This document shows positions 24,286 to 34,918 of a stretch of 55,518 bases of DNA, in pieces. The stretch's first letter is position 1. Each line of letters begins with the position of its first letter. The position numbers and the translations under genes were made by a program. Under the pieces are notes generated by a model that had not been told where the DNA came from, did not search any database, and saw only the letters and a program-made list of their open reading frames with translations. This DNA is from Amycolatopsis circi (GTDB lineage: Bacteria; Actinomycetota; Actinomycetes; Mycobacteriales; Pseudonocardiaceae): contig NZ_PQIA01000053.1 in assembly GCF_003385235.1 (NCBI RefSeq), positions 1 to 55,518 on the forward strand. Direction: 5' to 3'.

Positions 24286-25083
24286 ATGCGCAGGACGGCC
24301 GTCGCGGGTGTCGCCGCGCTGCTGGCGATCGCCTCGGCGGGATGTTCCGGCACCCCGGAGCCGCAGCGCTTCACCGACGCCCGCGCGCTCGCGGACGCCG
24401 CCTCCGCCGCGACCTTGGCCGGGCACACCGCGAAGTTCACCGCTGACGTCACCACCGGCACCCTCGTGTCCCACGGAAAGGGCCAGGCGAAATTCGACCG
24501 CGCGGGAACGGCTCTGTCGATGACGACGGACTACGTCGGCGAGCCGATCGAACTGCGCCTGGTCGACAAGACGCTGTACGCGAAGGTCCCGGAGAGCGCG
24601 CGGGACCAGGTCACCGACCACAAAGCGTGGGTGAAGGTGTCGCCGGACGGCACCGACCCGCTTTCGCAGGTGCTGGGCGGCAGCCTGGCGCAGCTGGCCG
24701 AGCAGAACGACCCGGCACGCACCCTGGCGCAGGTCCGCACGGCGGGGACGGTGGCCTCCAGCGAGGAAACCACCCTCGACGGAGCCTCGGCCGAGCACTA
24801 CCACCTGACCGTCGACCTGGCGAAGCTCGGCTCCGAACTGCCCGGCGGCCTGCCCGCCGAAGCGCTGACCCGCCTCGGCGACCGCGGCAAGACGGTCCCG
24901 TTCGACCTTTGGCTGGACGCGCAGCACCGGCCGATGCAGCTGGTCCTGGACCTGACGCCGGTCATGCAGGCCACCGGCCAGACCGGTGTCGCCACAGTCA
25001 AAGCGCGCTACACGGACTGGAACTCCCCCGTCACGGTCAACGCCCCCGCCCCGGCCGACATCGGCACCCTGACCGGCGGCTGA
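24286..25083 (+). CDS. LprG/LppX-like lipoprotein 3
   Basis: 265 residues from the ATG at 24286 (GAGAGGG upstream). Lipobox IASAGC. Same order of blocks as lipoprotein 2: LVDKTLYAKVPESARDQ, KAWVKVSPDGTDPLSQVL, DPARTLAQVRTAGTVAS, AEHYHLTVDLAKLG, VPFDLWLDAQHRPMQLVLD, ATVKARYTDWNSPVTVNAPAP. The three genes are tandem duplicates that have diverged. Its last 20 bases recur after palindrome A3 (25147-25166). A WS/DGAT gene, coding for a triacylglycerol/wax-ester synthase type enzyme, lies just beyond on the other strand, so a neutral-lipid link is possible but only inferred. Confidence 0.83.
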   Translation: MRRTAVAGVAALLAIASAGCSGTPEPQRFTDARALADAASAATLAGHTAKFTADVTTGTLVSHGKGQAKFDRAGTALSMTTDYVGEPIELRLVDKTLYAKVPESARDQVTDHKAWVKVSPDGTDPLSQVLGGSLAQLAEQNDPARTLAQVRTAGTVASSEETTLDGASAEHYHLTVDLAKLGSELPGGLPAEALTRLGDRGKTVPFDLWLDAQHRPMQLVLDLTPVMQATGQTGVATVKARYTDWNSPVTVNAPAPADIGTLTGG

Positions 25084-25166
25084 CCCGCCACCAAAGCCTC
25101 GTGAGTGTTTATCCCGGTTAGAACCGGCATAAACACTCACGAGACCCGGCACCCTGACCGGCGGCT
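25062..25166 (+). repeat. 20-bp direct repeat of lipoprotein 3 gene end around palindrome A3
   Basis: CGGCACCCTGACCGGCGGCT occurs at 25062-25081 (coding, just before the stop) and again at 25147-25166. The copies are 85 bp apart and enclose the palindrome at 25099-25142. Confidence 0.9.
25099..25142. repeat. Palindromic element, family A, copy A3
   Basis: 44 bp, 21-nt arms around AG, one mismatch. One further base pair on each side also matches. The inner arm (TTTATCCCGGTT) differs from the other copies, and nearly all changes are matched in the opposite arm. Confidence 0.9.
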
Positions 25167-25259
25167 AGGCCAGGCCAGCGGGCCGCACCCGCAGCTTGGC
25201 CGCGATGCGGGCGAGCGCCTGCTGGTCGGCGGCGGTGAGCCACTGCGCCTCGGCTGACT
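25165..25259 (-). pseudogene. Possible C-terminal gene remnant between two palindromes
   Basis: On the minus strand, from palindrome B1 to a TAG at 25165-25167, one frame reads AEAQWLTAADQQALARIAAK followed by LRVRPAGLA. It looks like a protein end, but no start or upstream part exists because B1 adjoins it. Family not identified. Confidence 0.3.
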
Positions 25260-25314
25260 GTCCGTGAAGGGCTCCTTCCGGGAATCTGATTCCCTCAAGG
25301 AGTCCTTCACGGAC
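25260..25314. repeat. Palindromic element, family B, copy B1
   Basis: 55 bp: 27-nt arms around one central T, three mismatches. Outer part GTCCGTGAAGGG and inner part GGGAATC are shared with copy B2 at 39271. It ends 3 bp before the stop of the DUF6912 gene and may terminate it. Confidence 0.9.
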
Positions 25315-25316
25315 CG

Positions 25317-25808
25317 CTAAAGCAGTTCGAGCAGGAAGGGCAGTTCCTGCAGCGCGTACCAGGCCAGCTCGTGGTCTTCGGCGTCGCCGAGGGTGAATTC
25401 GGCGTCCTCGTCGCCGAGATCAGCCGCGTCGATCACCGCCGCGGCGGCGGTCACCGCGTCCTCCGCCTCGGCCGAGTCCACGTGGATGGCCGCGATCTGG
25501 GACTTCGGCACCGGACCCGCGAGCCGCACGACGGCCGAGTCCAGATCGGGCCGCAGCGTCGCGTCGTCGACGTCCACCGACACCACCGCGCGCCGCGGTT
25601 CGCCCTTTTCCTCAGCGGCGATCAGGCGCAGCGAGGCCCGGGCCGCGTCCAGCAAAGCGGCGTATTCCAGTTCCTCGTCGGAACCGCTCGCGTACGCCTC
25701 GCGCAGGGCGGGCGTCAGCGCGAAACCGGTGCCGCTGCGAGCGCGGAACTCGCCGTTGGCCTCCAGGTCTCGCAGCATCGCGATCGTCGCAGGCAGATAA
25801 ACCCTCAC
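25317..25808 (-). CDS. DUF6912 family protein (Rv3231c position)
   Basis: 163 residues starting with GTG. Opens VRVYLPATIAMLRDLEANGEF and has ALTPALREAYASGSDEELEYAALLDAARASLRLI (in parts), then RRAVVSVDVDDATLRP and VPKSQIAAIHVDSAEAEDAV. Highly acidic, no signal peptide or membrane helix. Conserved across actinobacteria without known function. Its GTG overlaps the stop of the upstream acyltransferase (GTGA), so it is the second gene of that operon, matching the Rv3231c/Rv3234c neighbourhood of M. tuberculosis. Confidence 0.83.
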   Translation of the reverse strand: MRVYLPATIAMLRDLEANGEFRARSGTGFALTPALREAYASGSDEELEYAALLDAARASLRLIAAEEKGEPRRAVVSVDVDDATLRPDLDSAVVRLAGPVPKSQIAAIHVDSAEAEDAVTAAAAVIDAADLGDEDAEFTLGDAEDHELAWYALQELPFLLELL

Positions 25809-27202
25809 CAGTGCGCACCCTTCAGCTCTTCAAGCGCTTCTTCGATCATCCCGCCGAGCAGCCCGACGTCGAACGCGGCCTTGCGGTCGCCGTTGAGTCC
25901 GAAGTAGACACCGCCGTGGTAGGAGGTGACCCCGATCGCCAGCGCCTGCGTGCGCATCAGCGGCATCACCGGGAACATCTCCACCAGTCTCGCCTCCCCG
26001 GCGTACATCGGCACCTGCGGCCCCGGCGAATTCGTGATCATCAGGTTGAAAATCCGCCCGGACAGCGATCCGCCCGCCCGCGCGCCGAGCGAATGCAGCG
26101 TCGCCGGCGCGAAGCCGCTCACCTTCAGCAACCCGCGCGCGGCCACCGATCTTCCCGAATTCAGGTGCTCGGCCATCGCGTGGCCGATGTGCTGCAGCCG
26201 CAGCACCGCGCTCGGCTCGCCGACCGGCAGGTCGATCAGGTACGCCGCGACCTGGTTGCCGACCAGCGCGGGCGTGGCGAACTCGGCGGTTTCGGCGTCG
26301 GTGACCGCCATCGGCACGAGCGCGCGCACGGTTTCGGTCGGCGTGAGGTTCTCCCCGCGCGACAGCAGCCATTCCCGCAGCGCGCCGGTGATCGCAGCGA
26401 GGATGACGTCGTTGACCGTGCCGCCGTGGTCCGCGCGGATCTTGCGGAAATCCTCCAACCGCGTACGCACGACCGAGAACACGCGACCGCCAGACACCCG
26501 GACGTTCAACGGCCCGGGCGGTGCGGGCCGCGTGATCGTCGCCGCGACGCCACCGAGCGTTTCGACAGCCTTGCTCACCGTGGTCACCGCGTCGCCCGCG
26601 ATCGAGCGCACGTTCTCGATCAGCTCGCCGGGCCGTTGCACGGTCTCGCTCATCGCGTCGAGGACCTGCTGCGTACGACTCGGCTCGCGCCGCGGCACCC
26701 ACATGTCCTCGAACGGCTCGGGCGGTTCGGGGGTCTCATCGAGGATCAGCTGGCCGAGGTCGATCGTGCCGACACCGTCCACAACGGACTGGTGCGTTTT
26801 CGTCACCATCGCGACCCGGTCGCCGGACAATCCCTCGACGAAATACGCCTCCCACAACGGCCGTTCCGGCGCGAGCCGCCGCGACATCAGCCGCGCGACC
26901 AGGTCGAACAGCTGGTCGTCGCTGCCCGGCTGGGGCAGCGCGGAGCGGCGGACGTGGTAGTTCAGGTCGAAGTCGACGTCGTCCACCCACACCGGGCGCG
27001 CGAGATGCCCCGGCACGCCGAGCACGCGCTGGCGGTAGCGGGGCAGGAACGCCAGCCGCGCGCCGACGAGGTCGAGCACCTGCTCGTAGGTGAATCCGGA
27101 CGACGGCCGCTCGAAGATCGCCACGCCCCCGACGTGCATCGGCGTCGTCTGGTCCTCGACGTACAGGAACGAGGCGTCCAGCGCGGACAGGCGGTCGGGC
27201 AT
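25805..27202 (-). CDS. WS/DGAT-type O-acyltransferase with altered HHxxxDG motif
   Basis: 465 residues, family length. Opens MPDRLSALDASFLYVEDQTTPMHVGGV (in parts), the standard WS/DGAT N terminus. The catalytic motif HHxxxDG reads HQSVVDG at residues 137-143: the second His, taken as the general base, is Gln138. Downstream blocks are kept: GTVNDVILAAITGALREWL, LVPMAVTD, GNQVAAYLIDLPVGEP and NLMITNSPGPQVPMY. Such enzymes make triacylglycerol or wax esters from acyl-CoA. With the His lost, activity is doubtful. The ATG at 27202 has AAGGA eight bases upstream. Rv3234c (tgs3) neighbourhood. Confidence 0.88.
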   Translation of the reverse strand: MPDRLSALDASFLYVEDQTTPMHVGGVAIFERPSSGFTYEQVLDLVGARLAFLPRYRQRVLGVPGHLARPVWVDDVDFDLNYHVRRSALPQPGSDDQLFDLVARLMSRRLAPERPLWEAYFVEGLSGDRVAMVTKTHQSVVDGVGTIDLGQLILDETPEPPEPFEDMWVPRREPSRTQQVLDAMSETVQRPGELIENVRSIAGDAVTTVSKAVETLGGVAATITRPAPPGPLNVRVSGGRVFSVVRTRLEDFRKIRADHGGTVNDVILAAITGALREWLLSRGENLTPTETVRALVPMAVTDAETAEFATPALVGNQVAAYLIDLPVGEPSAVLRLQHIGHAMAEHLNSGRSVAARGLLKVSGFAPATLHSLGARAGGSLSGRIFNLMITNSPGPQVPMYAGEARLVEMFPVMPLMRTQALAIGVTSYHGGVYFGLNGDRKAAFDVGLLGGMIEEALEELKGAHW

Positions 27203-27236
27203 GAGCCGATCCTTACACAATGCGAGACTGGCCGGT

Positions 27237-28001
27237 GTGGGTGATGAGCTGGCGGGTTCGCCGAAAGACCGCTTCCTGACCGTTTACGGGCGCAAGCCCG
27301 TGCTGGAGGCGCTGGGCGATCCGGACCTGCGCGTGGACAAGGTGATCCTCGCCGACACCGCGCGCGGCCCCGCCGCCACGGAGATCCAACGCGCCGCGAA
27401 AGCCGCCGGGGTGCCGGTGCAGCGCGCGAGTGCGCACCGGGTGAAAGTGCTGGCCGGCAACGGAAAACAGGACCAGGGCGTACTGGCCGATGTCGTCGCG
27501 CCCCGAATGCGCGCCCTTGCCGCGGCCCTCGACGACCGCCGTCCGCCTGCCCGGCTGCTGCTCCTAGACGGCATCACGACGCCAGCCAACGTCGGAATGA
27601 TCCTGCGCACCGCGACGGCCGCCGGTTTGTCTGGCGTGATCGTGCCGCGCCGGGGCGTCGCCGCGCTGGATCCGATGGTGGTGAAGTCCTCGGCAGGCGT
27701 TGCCTTCCGGGCACCGGTACTGCGCTGCGGCTCGGCGCGCGAGGCGGCGGAAATGCTGGTGGAGGCCGGATACAGCCTGTTCGCGCTTGGTGCCTCGGCG
27801 GGGACGTCGGTGTTTGATGTGGAGCTGCCGCAGAGGTCGGCTTTCGTGCTGGGCGGGGAGACGGAAGGCGTCGGCGAGGCAGTCGCTGAGCTGGTGACCG
27901 AGTGGGTGTCGATCCCGATGCCCGGCGACGTCGAATCACTCAACGTCTCCGCCGCAGCCGCAGTCCTGTCCTTCGAACTCGTGCGACGCGGAGTCAACTG
28001 A
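27237..28001 (+). CDS. TrmH/SpoU-family RNA 2'-O-methyltransferase
   Basis: 254 residues. N-terminal substrate-binding domain with FLTVYGRKPVLEALGDP; SPOUT domain with motif 1 LDGITTPANVGMILRTATAAG, motif 2 AFVLGGETEGVGEAVAELV and motif 3 IPMPGDVESLNVSAAAAVLSFEL. It methylates ribose 2'-OH in rRNA or tRNA; the target nucleotide cannot be assigned. The GTG at 27237 has no clear ribosome binding site; the gene diverges from the acyltransferase with about 34 bp between, so a leaderless or very short leader is likely. The last roughly 190 bp are repeated as two decayed copies directly downstream. Confidence 0.9.
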   Translation: MGDELAGSPKDRFLTVYGRKPVLEALGDPDLRVDKVILADTARGPAATEIQRAAKAAGVPVQRASAHRVKVLAGNGKQDQGVLADVVAPRMRALAAALDDRRPPARLLLLDGITTPANVGMILRTATAAGLSGVIVPRRGVAALDPMVVKSSAGVAFRAPVLRCGSAREAAEMLVEAGYSLFALGASAGTSVFDVELPQRSAFVLGGETEGVGEAVAELVTEWVSIPMPGDVESLNVSAAAAVLSFELVRRGVN

Positions 28002-28339
28002 ACAACACCGCGAACGTCGAGGACATCGGTGTTCGATGTGGAGCTGCCGCAATGGTCGGCGTTCACGCTCGGCGGGAGACCGACGGCGGTGCCGAGGCGG
28101 TCGCTGAGTTGGTGACCGAGTGGGTGTCGATCCCGATGCCGGGCGACGTCGAATCGCTGAACGTCTCCGCCGCAGCCGCAGTGCTGTCCTTCGAACTCGT
28201 GCGACGCGGGGCCAGCTGAACAACACCGCGAGCGTCGAGGACATCGGTGCCCGACGCAAAACCGCCGCAACGGTCGCCGTTCGTGCTGGGAGAGGAGACG
28301 CGGCCGCAGTGCTGTCCTTCCAACTCGTGCGACGCGGGC
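28002..28339 (+). pseudogene. Two decayed tandem copies of the SpoU/HAD 3'-3' junction
   Basis: Copy 2 (about 28020-28237) repeats the end of the SpoU gene at an offset of 218-219 bp: the block encoding LVTEWVSIPMPGDVESLNVS is nearly identical, and the stop TGA recurs at 28217-28219. A frameshift breaks motif 2. Copy 3 (about 28238-28347) is shortened by about 90 bp and ends with TGA at 28345-28347 inside the HAD gene end. Each copy also carries AACAACaCCGC, matching the last codons of the HAD gene on the other strand. So the unit is the whole convergent junction, not one gene. No start codon or binding site; not expected to be expressed. Confidence 0.88.
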
Positions 28340-28723
28340 TCAGCTGAACAACGCCGCCAGTTCCTCGAGAGTGTCGGCGATCGAGCGGTGGTGCACGCCG
28401 ACCATGCCCGCGGCGACGGCCCCGCGCACGTTTCGTTCTGCGTCGTCCACGAATACGCATCTGGGCGCGGCCAGGCCGATCCGCTCGGCCGCGACTAGGT
28501 AAATCTCGCGGTCCGGCTTGGCCACGCCGACCTCGCCGGAGAAGACGAGTGCGTCAAAGTACTGCGACAGCTCGGTTTTCACCCCCGGCGCGGCTCCCGG
28601 AGCGTTCGAGACGAGCGCGGTGCGGGTGCCGTTCGCGCGGGCGTCTCGGAGGTATTCGTAGAGAAGCGCGGCGTCCGGGTCGGTAAGCACTCCGGCGTAG
28701 TCGACTAGCAAGCCTTTCAGCAC
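28340..28723 (-). CDS. Small HAD-superfamily hydrolase
   Basis: 127 residues from a GTG. Motif I LLVDYAGVLTDP (nucleophile Asp; the second Asp of DxD is Ala, as in some HAD subgroups), motif II TALVSNAPGA, motif III Lys in VAKPDREIYLVAAERIG, motif IV CVFVDDAERNVRGAVAAGM. At 127 residues it is shorter than usual HAD phosphatases, with no room for a cap domain, so small phosphorylated substrates are likely; none can be named. The binding site is weak. The TGA stop lies in TCAGCTGA, where the duplicated SpoU fragment reads its own TGA on the other strand. Confidence 0.82.
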   Translation of the reverse strand: MLKGLLVDYAGVLTDPDAALLYEYLRDARANGTRTALVSNAPGAAPGVKTELSQYFDALVFSGEVGVAKPDREIYLVAAERIGLAAPRCVFVDDAERNVRGAVAAGMVGVHHRSIADTLEELAALFS

Positions 28724-28890
28724 TTCGTCAGCCTATCTGCCGTTCGGCCGCGCCAGGCCCATAGCGCATCGGGCAGATCCAGTCTGCGACATTCTGCCCT
28801 TTTCGCCGGATCAGGCATTCAATGTCCCATCGGGCGGCGGTGAAACGCACTAACTCCTGGGTGGACGTCCACGTTTCGGGAGGGAACTCA

Positions 28891-29370
28891 ATGACGAACC
28901 ACAGCCTCCGGCCGCTTTCCGCTGTCCCGGGGGTCACCGGCCGACGCACGCATCGTCGCGGCGCGTGGCCGTCGCCGTACGATCTGCCGCCTGCTGGGCA
29001 TCGGCTGTTGCGGCTCAGCGATCCGCCTACCGGGCGACGGCTCAGCCAACGGCTCAACGCCATTCTCGAAGTCCTCGCCGGACGGCGCGCGGCCGGGCAG
29101 ATCCGTCCGCTCGTGGACGAGGCGTTGTTTTCCCGGCTCAGCAGCCAGGGGCTGATGCCGGGCATCCGCCATCACGTCGCCGGGGAGCTGCGCGTCTGCC
29201 GTCCAGCCGAGACGGCGCTCGAAACCAGCGCGATCATCCATTCCGGACCTCGGGTGCTCGCGCTGGCGGCCCGGTTCGAGCGCACGCGGACGGGCTGGGT
29301 GTGCACGCGGTTTCACGTGCTCGCGCCGCGAACCGAAAGTGTGCAGGCTGGACGGCCGTCGGTGGCCTGA
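28891..29370 (+). CDS. Rv3235-family protein
   Basis: 159 residues, GGGAGGGAACTCA before the ATG. Conserved core: LNAILEVLAGRRAAGQIRPLVDE, LFSRLSSQ, RVCRPAETALETSAIIHSG, RVLALAARFERTRTGWVCTRFHVL (in parts). This is the actinobacterial Rv3235 family, found convergent to secA1 as here. The C-terminal two-strand segment resembles a cystatin-like half-fold, but function is unknown; the position beside secA1 suggests, without proof, a secretion-related role. The N-terminal 55 residues are Pro/Arg-rich and variable. Confidence 0.82.
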   Translation: MTNHSLRPLSAVPGVTGRRTHRRGAWPSPYDLPPAGHRLLRLSDPPTGRRLSQRLNAILEVLAGRRAAGQIRPLVDEALFSRLSSQGLMPGIRHHVAGELRVCRPAETALETSAIIHSGPRVLALAARFERTRTGWVCTRFHVLAPRTESVQAGRPSVA

Positions 29371-29380
29371 GCGGGACAGG

Positions 29381-29399
29381 TGTCCTGACTACCAGGACA
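29381..29399 (+). terminator. Small hairpin after Rv3235-family gene
   Basis: TGTCCTG (29381-29387) and CAGGACA (29393-29399) pair perfectly around ACTAC, 10 bp after the stop. No T run follows, so efficiency is uncertain. Confidence 0.45.
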
Positions 29400-29517
29400 A
29401 GGGTCCTGCGGCCACAAAGACTAAGCAGGCCTTATTTAGCGGGCATGGGTCCGAGCGGGTCATTCCGCCCAACCCGCTCGACCAGCCAACGCCGAGTCCA
29501 CTGTGGACCCGAACGAC

Positions 29518-29553
29518 AGAACGGCAGCACGAGCGTTCTCGTGCTGCCGTTCT
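29518..29553. terminator. Terminator downstream of secA1
   Basis: Perfect 16-bp stem (29518-29533 with 29538-29553) and a 4-nt loop, 25 bp beyond the secA1 stop. No T run, but the stem is long and isolated. The 13-bp palindrome at 29496-29508 lies just beyond. Confidence 0.75.
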
Positions 29554-29578
29554 CAGTCGTGCCATCCGCAGTGGACGG

Positions 29579-32500
<2,922 letters not shown>

Positions 32501-32709
32501 CCGGTCGACCTCACTAGCTGATCATGATCGAGCCCAGGCCGTTCCCGGGCAGTAATCGCCACGGCTGGCGCCCGTGTGCGCCGCCGCCGTCTCCCCCATC
32601 GTAGGGAACGCGGGCTGGTCCGCGCACGCACGTCGTCGCAGAAGGTCACGGGAGGTTTGCACAGGTCCCGACGAAGGTCGGGTAGCGCGTCGTGCTCCGG
32701 GCGCGCGGA

Positions 32710-32737
32710 CGGCCCGCACGCGTTCGCGTGCGGGCCG
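32710..32737 (-). terminator. Terminator after hpf
   Basis: Perfect 12-bp stem (32710-32721 with 32726-32737) and a 4-nt loop, 25 bp beyond the hpf stop on the minus strand. Confidence 0.7.
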
Positions 32738-32762
32738 CCGGCGAGGTTGTTCTCCGGTGGGG

Positions 32763-33446
32763 TCAGCCCAGCCGGATCACGCCGTAGTCGAAGCCCTTTC
32801 GCCGGTAGACGACACTCGGCCGGCCGGCCTCGGAGTCGTTGAACAGGTAGAAGTCGTGGCCGACCAGCTCCATCTCGTAGAGAGCCTGGTCCACCGTCAT
32901 GGGGTCCGCGTCGTGTTGCTTCTCGCGGACGACGCGGCCGGGCTGATGGCCCAGGTCCTCGTCTTCCCAGCGCCCCTGCCGGGGAATGTCGCCCGCACTC
33001 GTCGCCGCGAAACCGTTCGCCATGGATTCGGTCGCGTCGGGTGCGTCCAGGACGGCCGTGCCCGTGGCGGGCCCGGCGACGGCATCGGATCCGCCGACCG
33101 CGGACGTCGCCTCGGCGACCGACTCGGGACGGCTGCGTCCGTAATGCACGCGCCTGCGGTCGTGTGTCCGCCGGAGCCGGTTTTCCAGCTTGGTGACGGC
33201 GGAGTCGAGCGCTGCGTAGAAGTCGGCTGCGCTCGCTTCCGCGCGAACAGCCGGACCGCGGCCCTTCCCGGTGATTTCGACGCGCTGGCAGCTCTTGGCC
33301 TGCCTGCGGTTGGGCTCGTGGAAGAGCTCCACGTCGTAGCGGATGACCTTCTTGTCGTAGCGCTCAAGGCGGGCCAGCTTTTCGCTGACAAGCGCCCGGT
33401 AATGCTCGGGCACCTCCACGTTGCGGCCCTTAACGACGATGTCCAT
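32763..33446 (-). CDS. hpf: Long-form ribosome hibernation-promoting factor
   Basis: 227 residues. N-terminal S30AE domain (about 1-100): MDIVVKGRNVEVPEHYRALVSEKLARLERY (in parts) with the basic RRQAKSCQRVEITGKGRG. A low-complexity linker (about 115-165). C-terminal dimerisation domain with MTVDQALYEMELVGHDFYLFND and VVYRRKGFDYGVIRLG. Long HPF forms 100S ribosome dimers or, in mycobacteria, protects 70S ribosomes in stationary phase. GGGAGGTCGTGT precedes the ATG. Rv3241c counterpart, next to secA1 as in mycobacteria. Upstream is the longest gene-free stretch of the window. Confidence 0.95.
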   Translation of the reverse strand: MDIVVKGRNVEVPEHYRALVSEKLARLERYDKKVIRYDVELFHEPNRRQAKSCQRVEITGKGRGPAVRAEASAADFYAALDSAVTKLENRLRRTHDRRRVHYGRSRPESVAEATSAVGGSDAVAGPATGTAVLDAPDATESMANGFAATSAGDIPRQGRWEDEDLGHQPGRVVREKQHDADPMTVDQALYEMELVGHDFYLFNDSEAGRPSVVYRRKGFDYGVIRLG

Positions 33447-34211
33447 ACACGACCTCCCTCGCTGAGGAAACTGCGAGCTGTTGTGTTCTCACGGCACCGG
33501 TACTACAGCGGCTACTGCACGGGTTCGGCGGGCTGATAAAGAATTCGCGACCGGATCACGACGTCTCGTGGCGGTAGCGCGAACGCGGACTCAGCGGGCC
33601 GCCGGCGCCAGGGACATGGGCTGCACACCTCCCTGCCTGCGGGTATTGCTGATAGCGGTGCACGTTAGCTTCATCACGCCGTCCGCAACAGCCCCCGAGC
33701 CGGGGGATGTCACGATCCGGGAACCCGTCACGGGGCGCAGTGAATCATGCGTGCGCAGCCCGGAACCGCCGCCCGGAAGGCCGAGCGCGCGAGCCCAAGT
33801 TTCACGCGGACGGCTCAACCCGGCGACACCCCGGACGCCGAGGGTGACCGGCCCCCTCAGCACAGCCGCCACCTCGGTGGACTGCCCCGCCGCGGGAGTG
33901 ATTCCGGCCTTGATCCTCATGTCCGGACAACGGGCGACGACGGCGGGAGGTTCCCTCTTGACATCACTCGTGTAGGTGACACCTGGCGGTAGTGTGCGTT
34001 CGAGCGCGGGCGGCCTCCCTGGCGAGAAAGCGGCGGAAGTTTTCGGACGGGTGGTTTTTGGAAGCGTTCCGTTTTAGCGGCGACCGGAGCGGACGATCAG
34101 TTTCCGAACAGCCGGATTTCGGTTTCGGATGGCGCCGGTCTCGGCACTCGGCGGATTCTCGGCGGACTGGGCCAGGGCGCGTTCGGGTTTCGGACGTGGG
34201 ACAGGCTGCTT
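33447..34211. other. 765-bp region without a convincing gene
   Basis: Several frames are open on both strands but none has family features. One short item is notable: minus-strand ATG at 33617 behind GGGAGGTGTGCAGCCC, encoding MSLAPAAR and stopping at 33591, 144 bp upstream of hpf, possibly a leader peptide. About 33990-34130 is richer in T runs than its surroundings (for example GGTGGTTTTTGGAAGCG), unlike coding DNA here. I see no RNA gene I can name. Confidence 0.4.
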
Positions 34212-34856
34212 TCAGACTGTCGCCAGCAGGGCGAGTACCGCCACCACCGGCACGCCCGCGTTTTTCAACGCCGTGACGCATGCGGCGGACGTGGCGCCTG
34301 TGGTGATCACGTCGTCCACCACCACGACCCGCGTGCCCGGCGGCGGACGGCCAGCCGCGGCGAAGCGAAGTCGCCCTTCCAGGTTGGCCGCTCGTTCCGC
34401 CCGGCTCAGGCCGACCGCGTCCTGTCCGCCTTTCAACACCAGGGCAGGCGCGACATAAGCCCCCGTCAGCCGAGCGGCTTCCGACGCGATCCGAAGGACG
34501 TGCGGCCCTCCTCGAACCCGCGAAGCGGTCCGTCGGCTCGGAGCCGGAACCAGGCACCACGGACTGGCGCGAGGCTCGCCGGGAGACAACGCCATCAGGG
34601 CGGCGGCCAGTATCCAGCCCAAAAACGGGGCCACGTCCCGACGGCGGCGTTCCTTGCAGGCGATCAAGGTTCGCTTGGCGACGCCCGCGTAGCGCGCCAA
34701 GGCGTAGGCCGGAGCCAACGCCGCCAGCGGCGCGCGAAACACCTCAGTGGGGGACCCCCACGCCGTGGAGCATCCGGCGCACACGGCCGCGCCGCGGATC
34801 TCGCATCCCGCGCAGTAGGTCGGCAGGAGCAGGTTCATCAACAGTCTCAGCAACAT
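34212..34856 (-). CDS. ComF-family phosphoribosyltransferase-like protein
   Basis: About 214 residues. An N-terminal zinc-ribbon pair, CAGC and CAGC, sits in LLLPTYCAGCEIRGAAVCAGC. LARYAGVAKRTLIACKERRRRDVAPFLG precedes the phosphoribosyltransferase domain, whose PRPP loop is TRVVVVDDVITTGATSAACV. ComF proteins take part in DNA uptake in competent species; in actinobacteria the role is unproven. The start is ATG 34856 or 34838; neither has a strong binding site. It follows lpqB by 62 bp on the same strand and is probably the last gene of the mtrA-mtrB-lpqB transcript, as Rv3242c in M. tuberculosis. Confidence 0.85.
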   Translation of the reverse strand: MLLRLLMNLLLPTYCAGCEIRGAAVCAGCSTAWGSPTEVFRAPLAALAPAYALARYAGVAKRTLIACKERRRRDVAPFLGWILAAALMALSPGEPRASPWCLVPAPSRRTASRVRGGPHVLRIASEAARLTGAYVAPALVLKGGQDAVGLSRAERAANLEGRLRFAAAGRPPPGTRVVVVDDVITTGATSAACVTALKNAGVPVVAVLALLATV

Positions 34857-34918
34857 GACCAAGAGTGTGCACCCGACCACCGACAGTTTCGGGCCGCGCG
34901 AAGACCGGAGCCCGGAAA

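Noticed and set aside
27902..28219. Apparent 105-codon gene downstream of the SpoU gene
   Set aside because: It is the decayed duplicate of the SpoU gene end without start signals.
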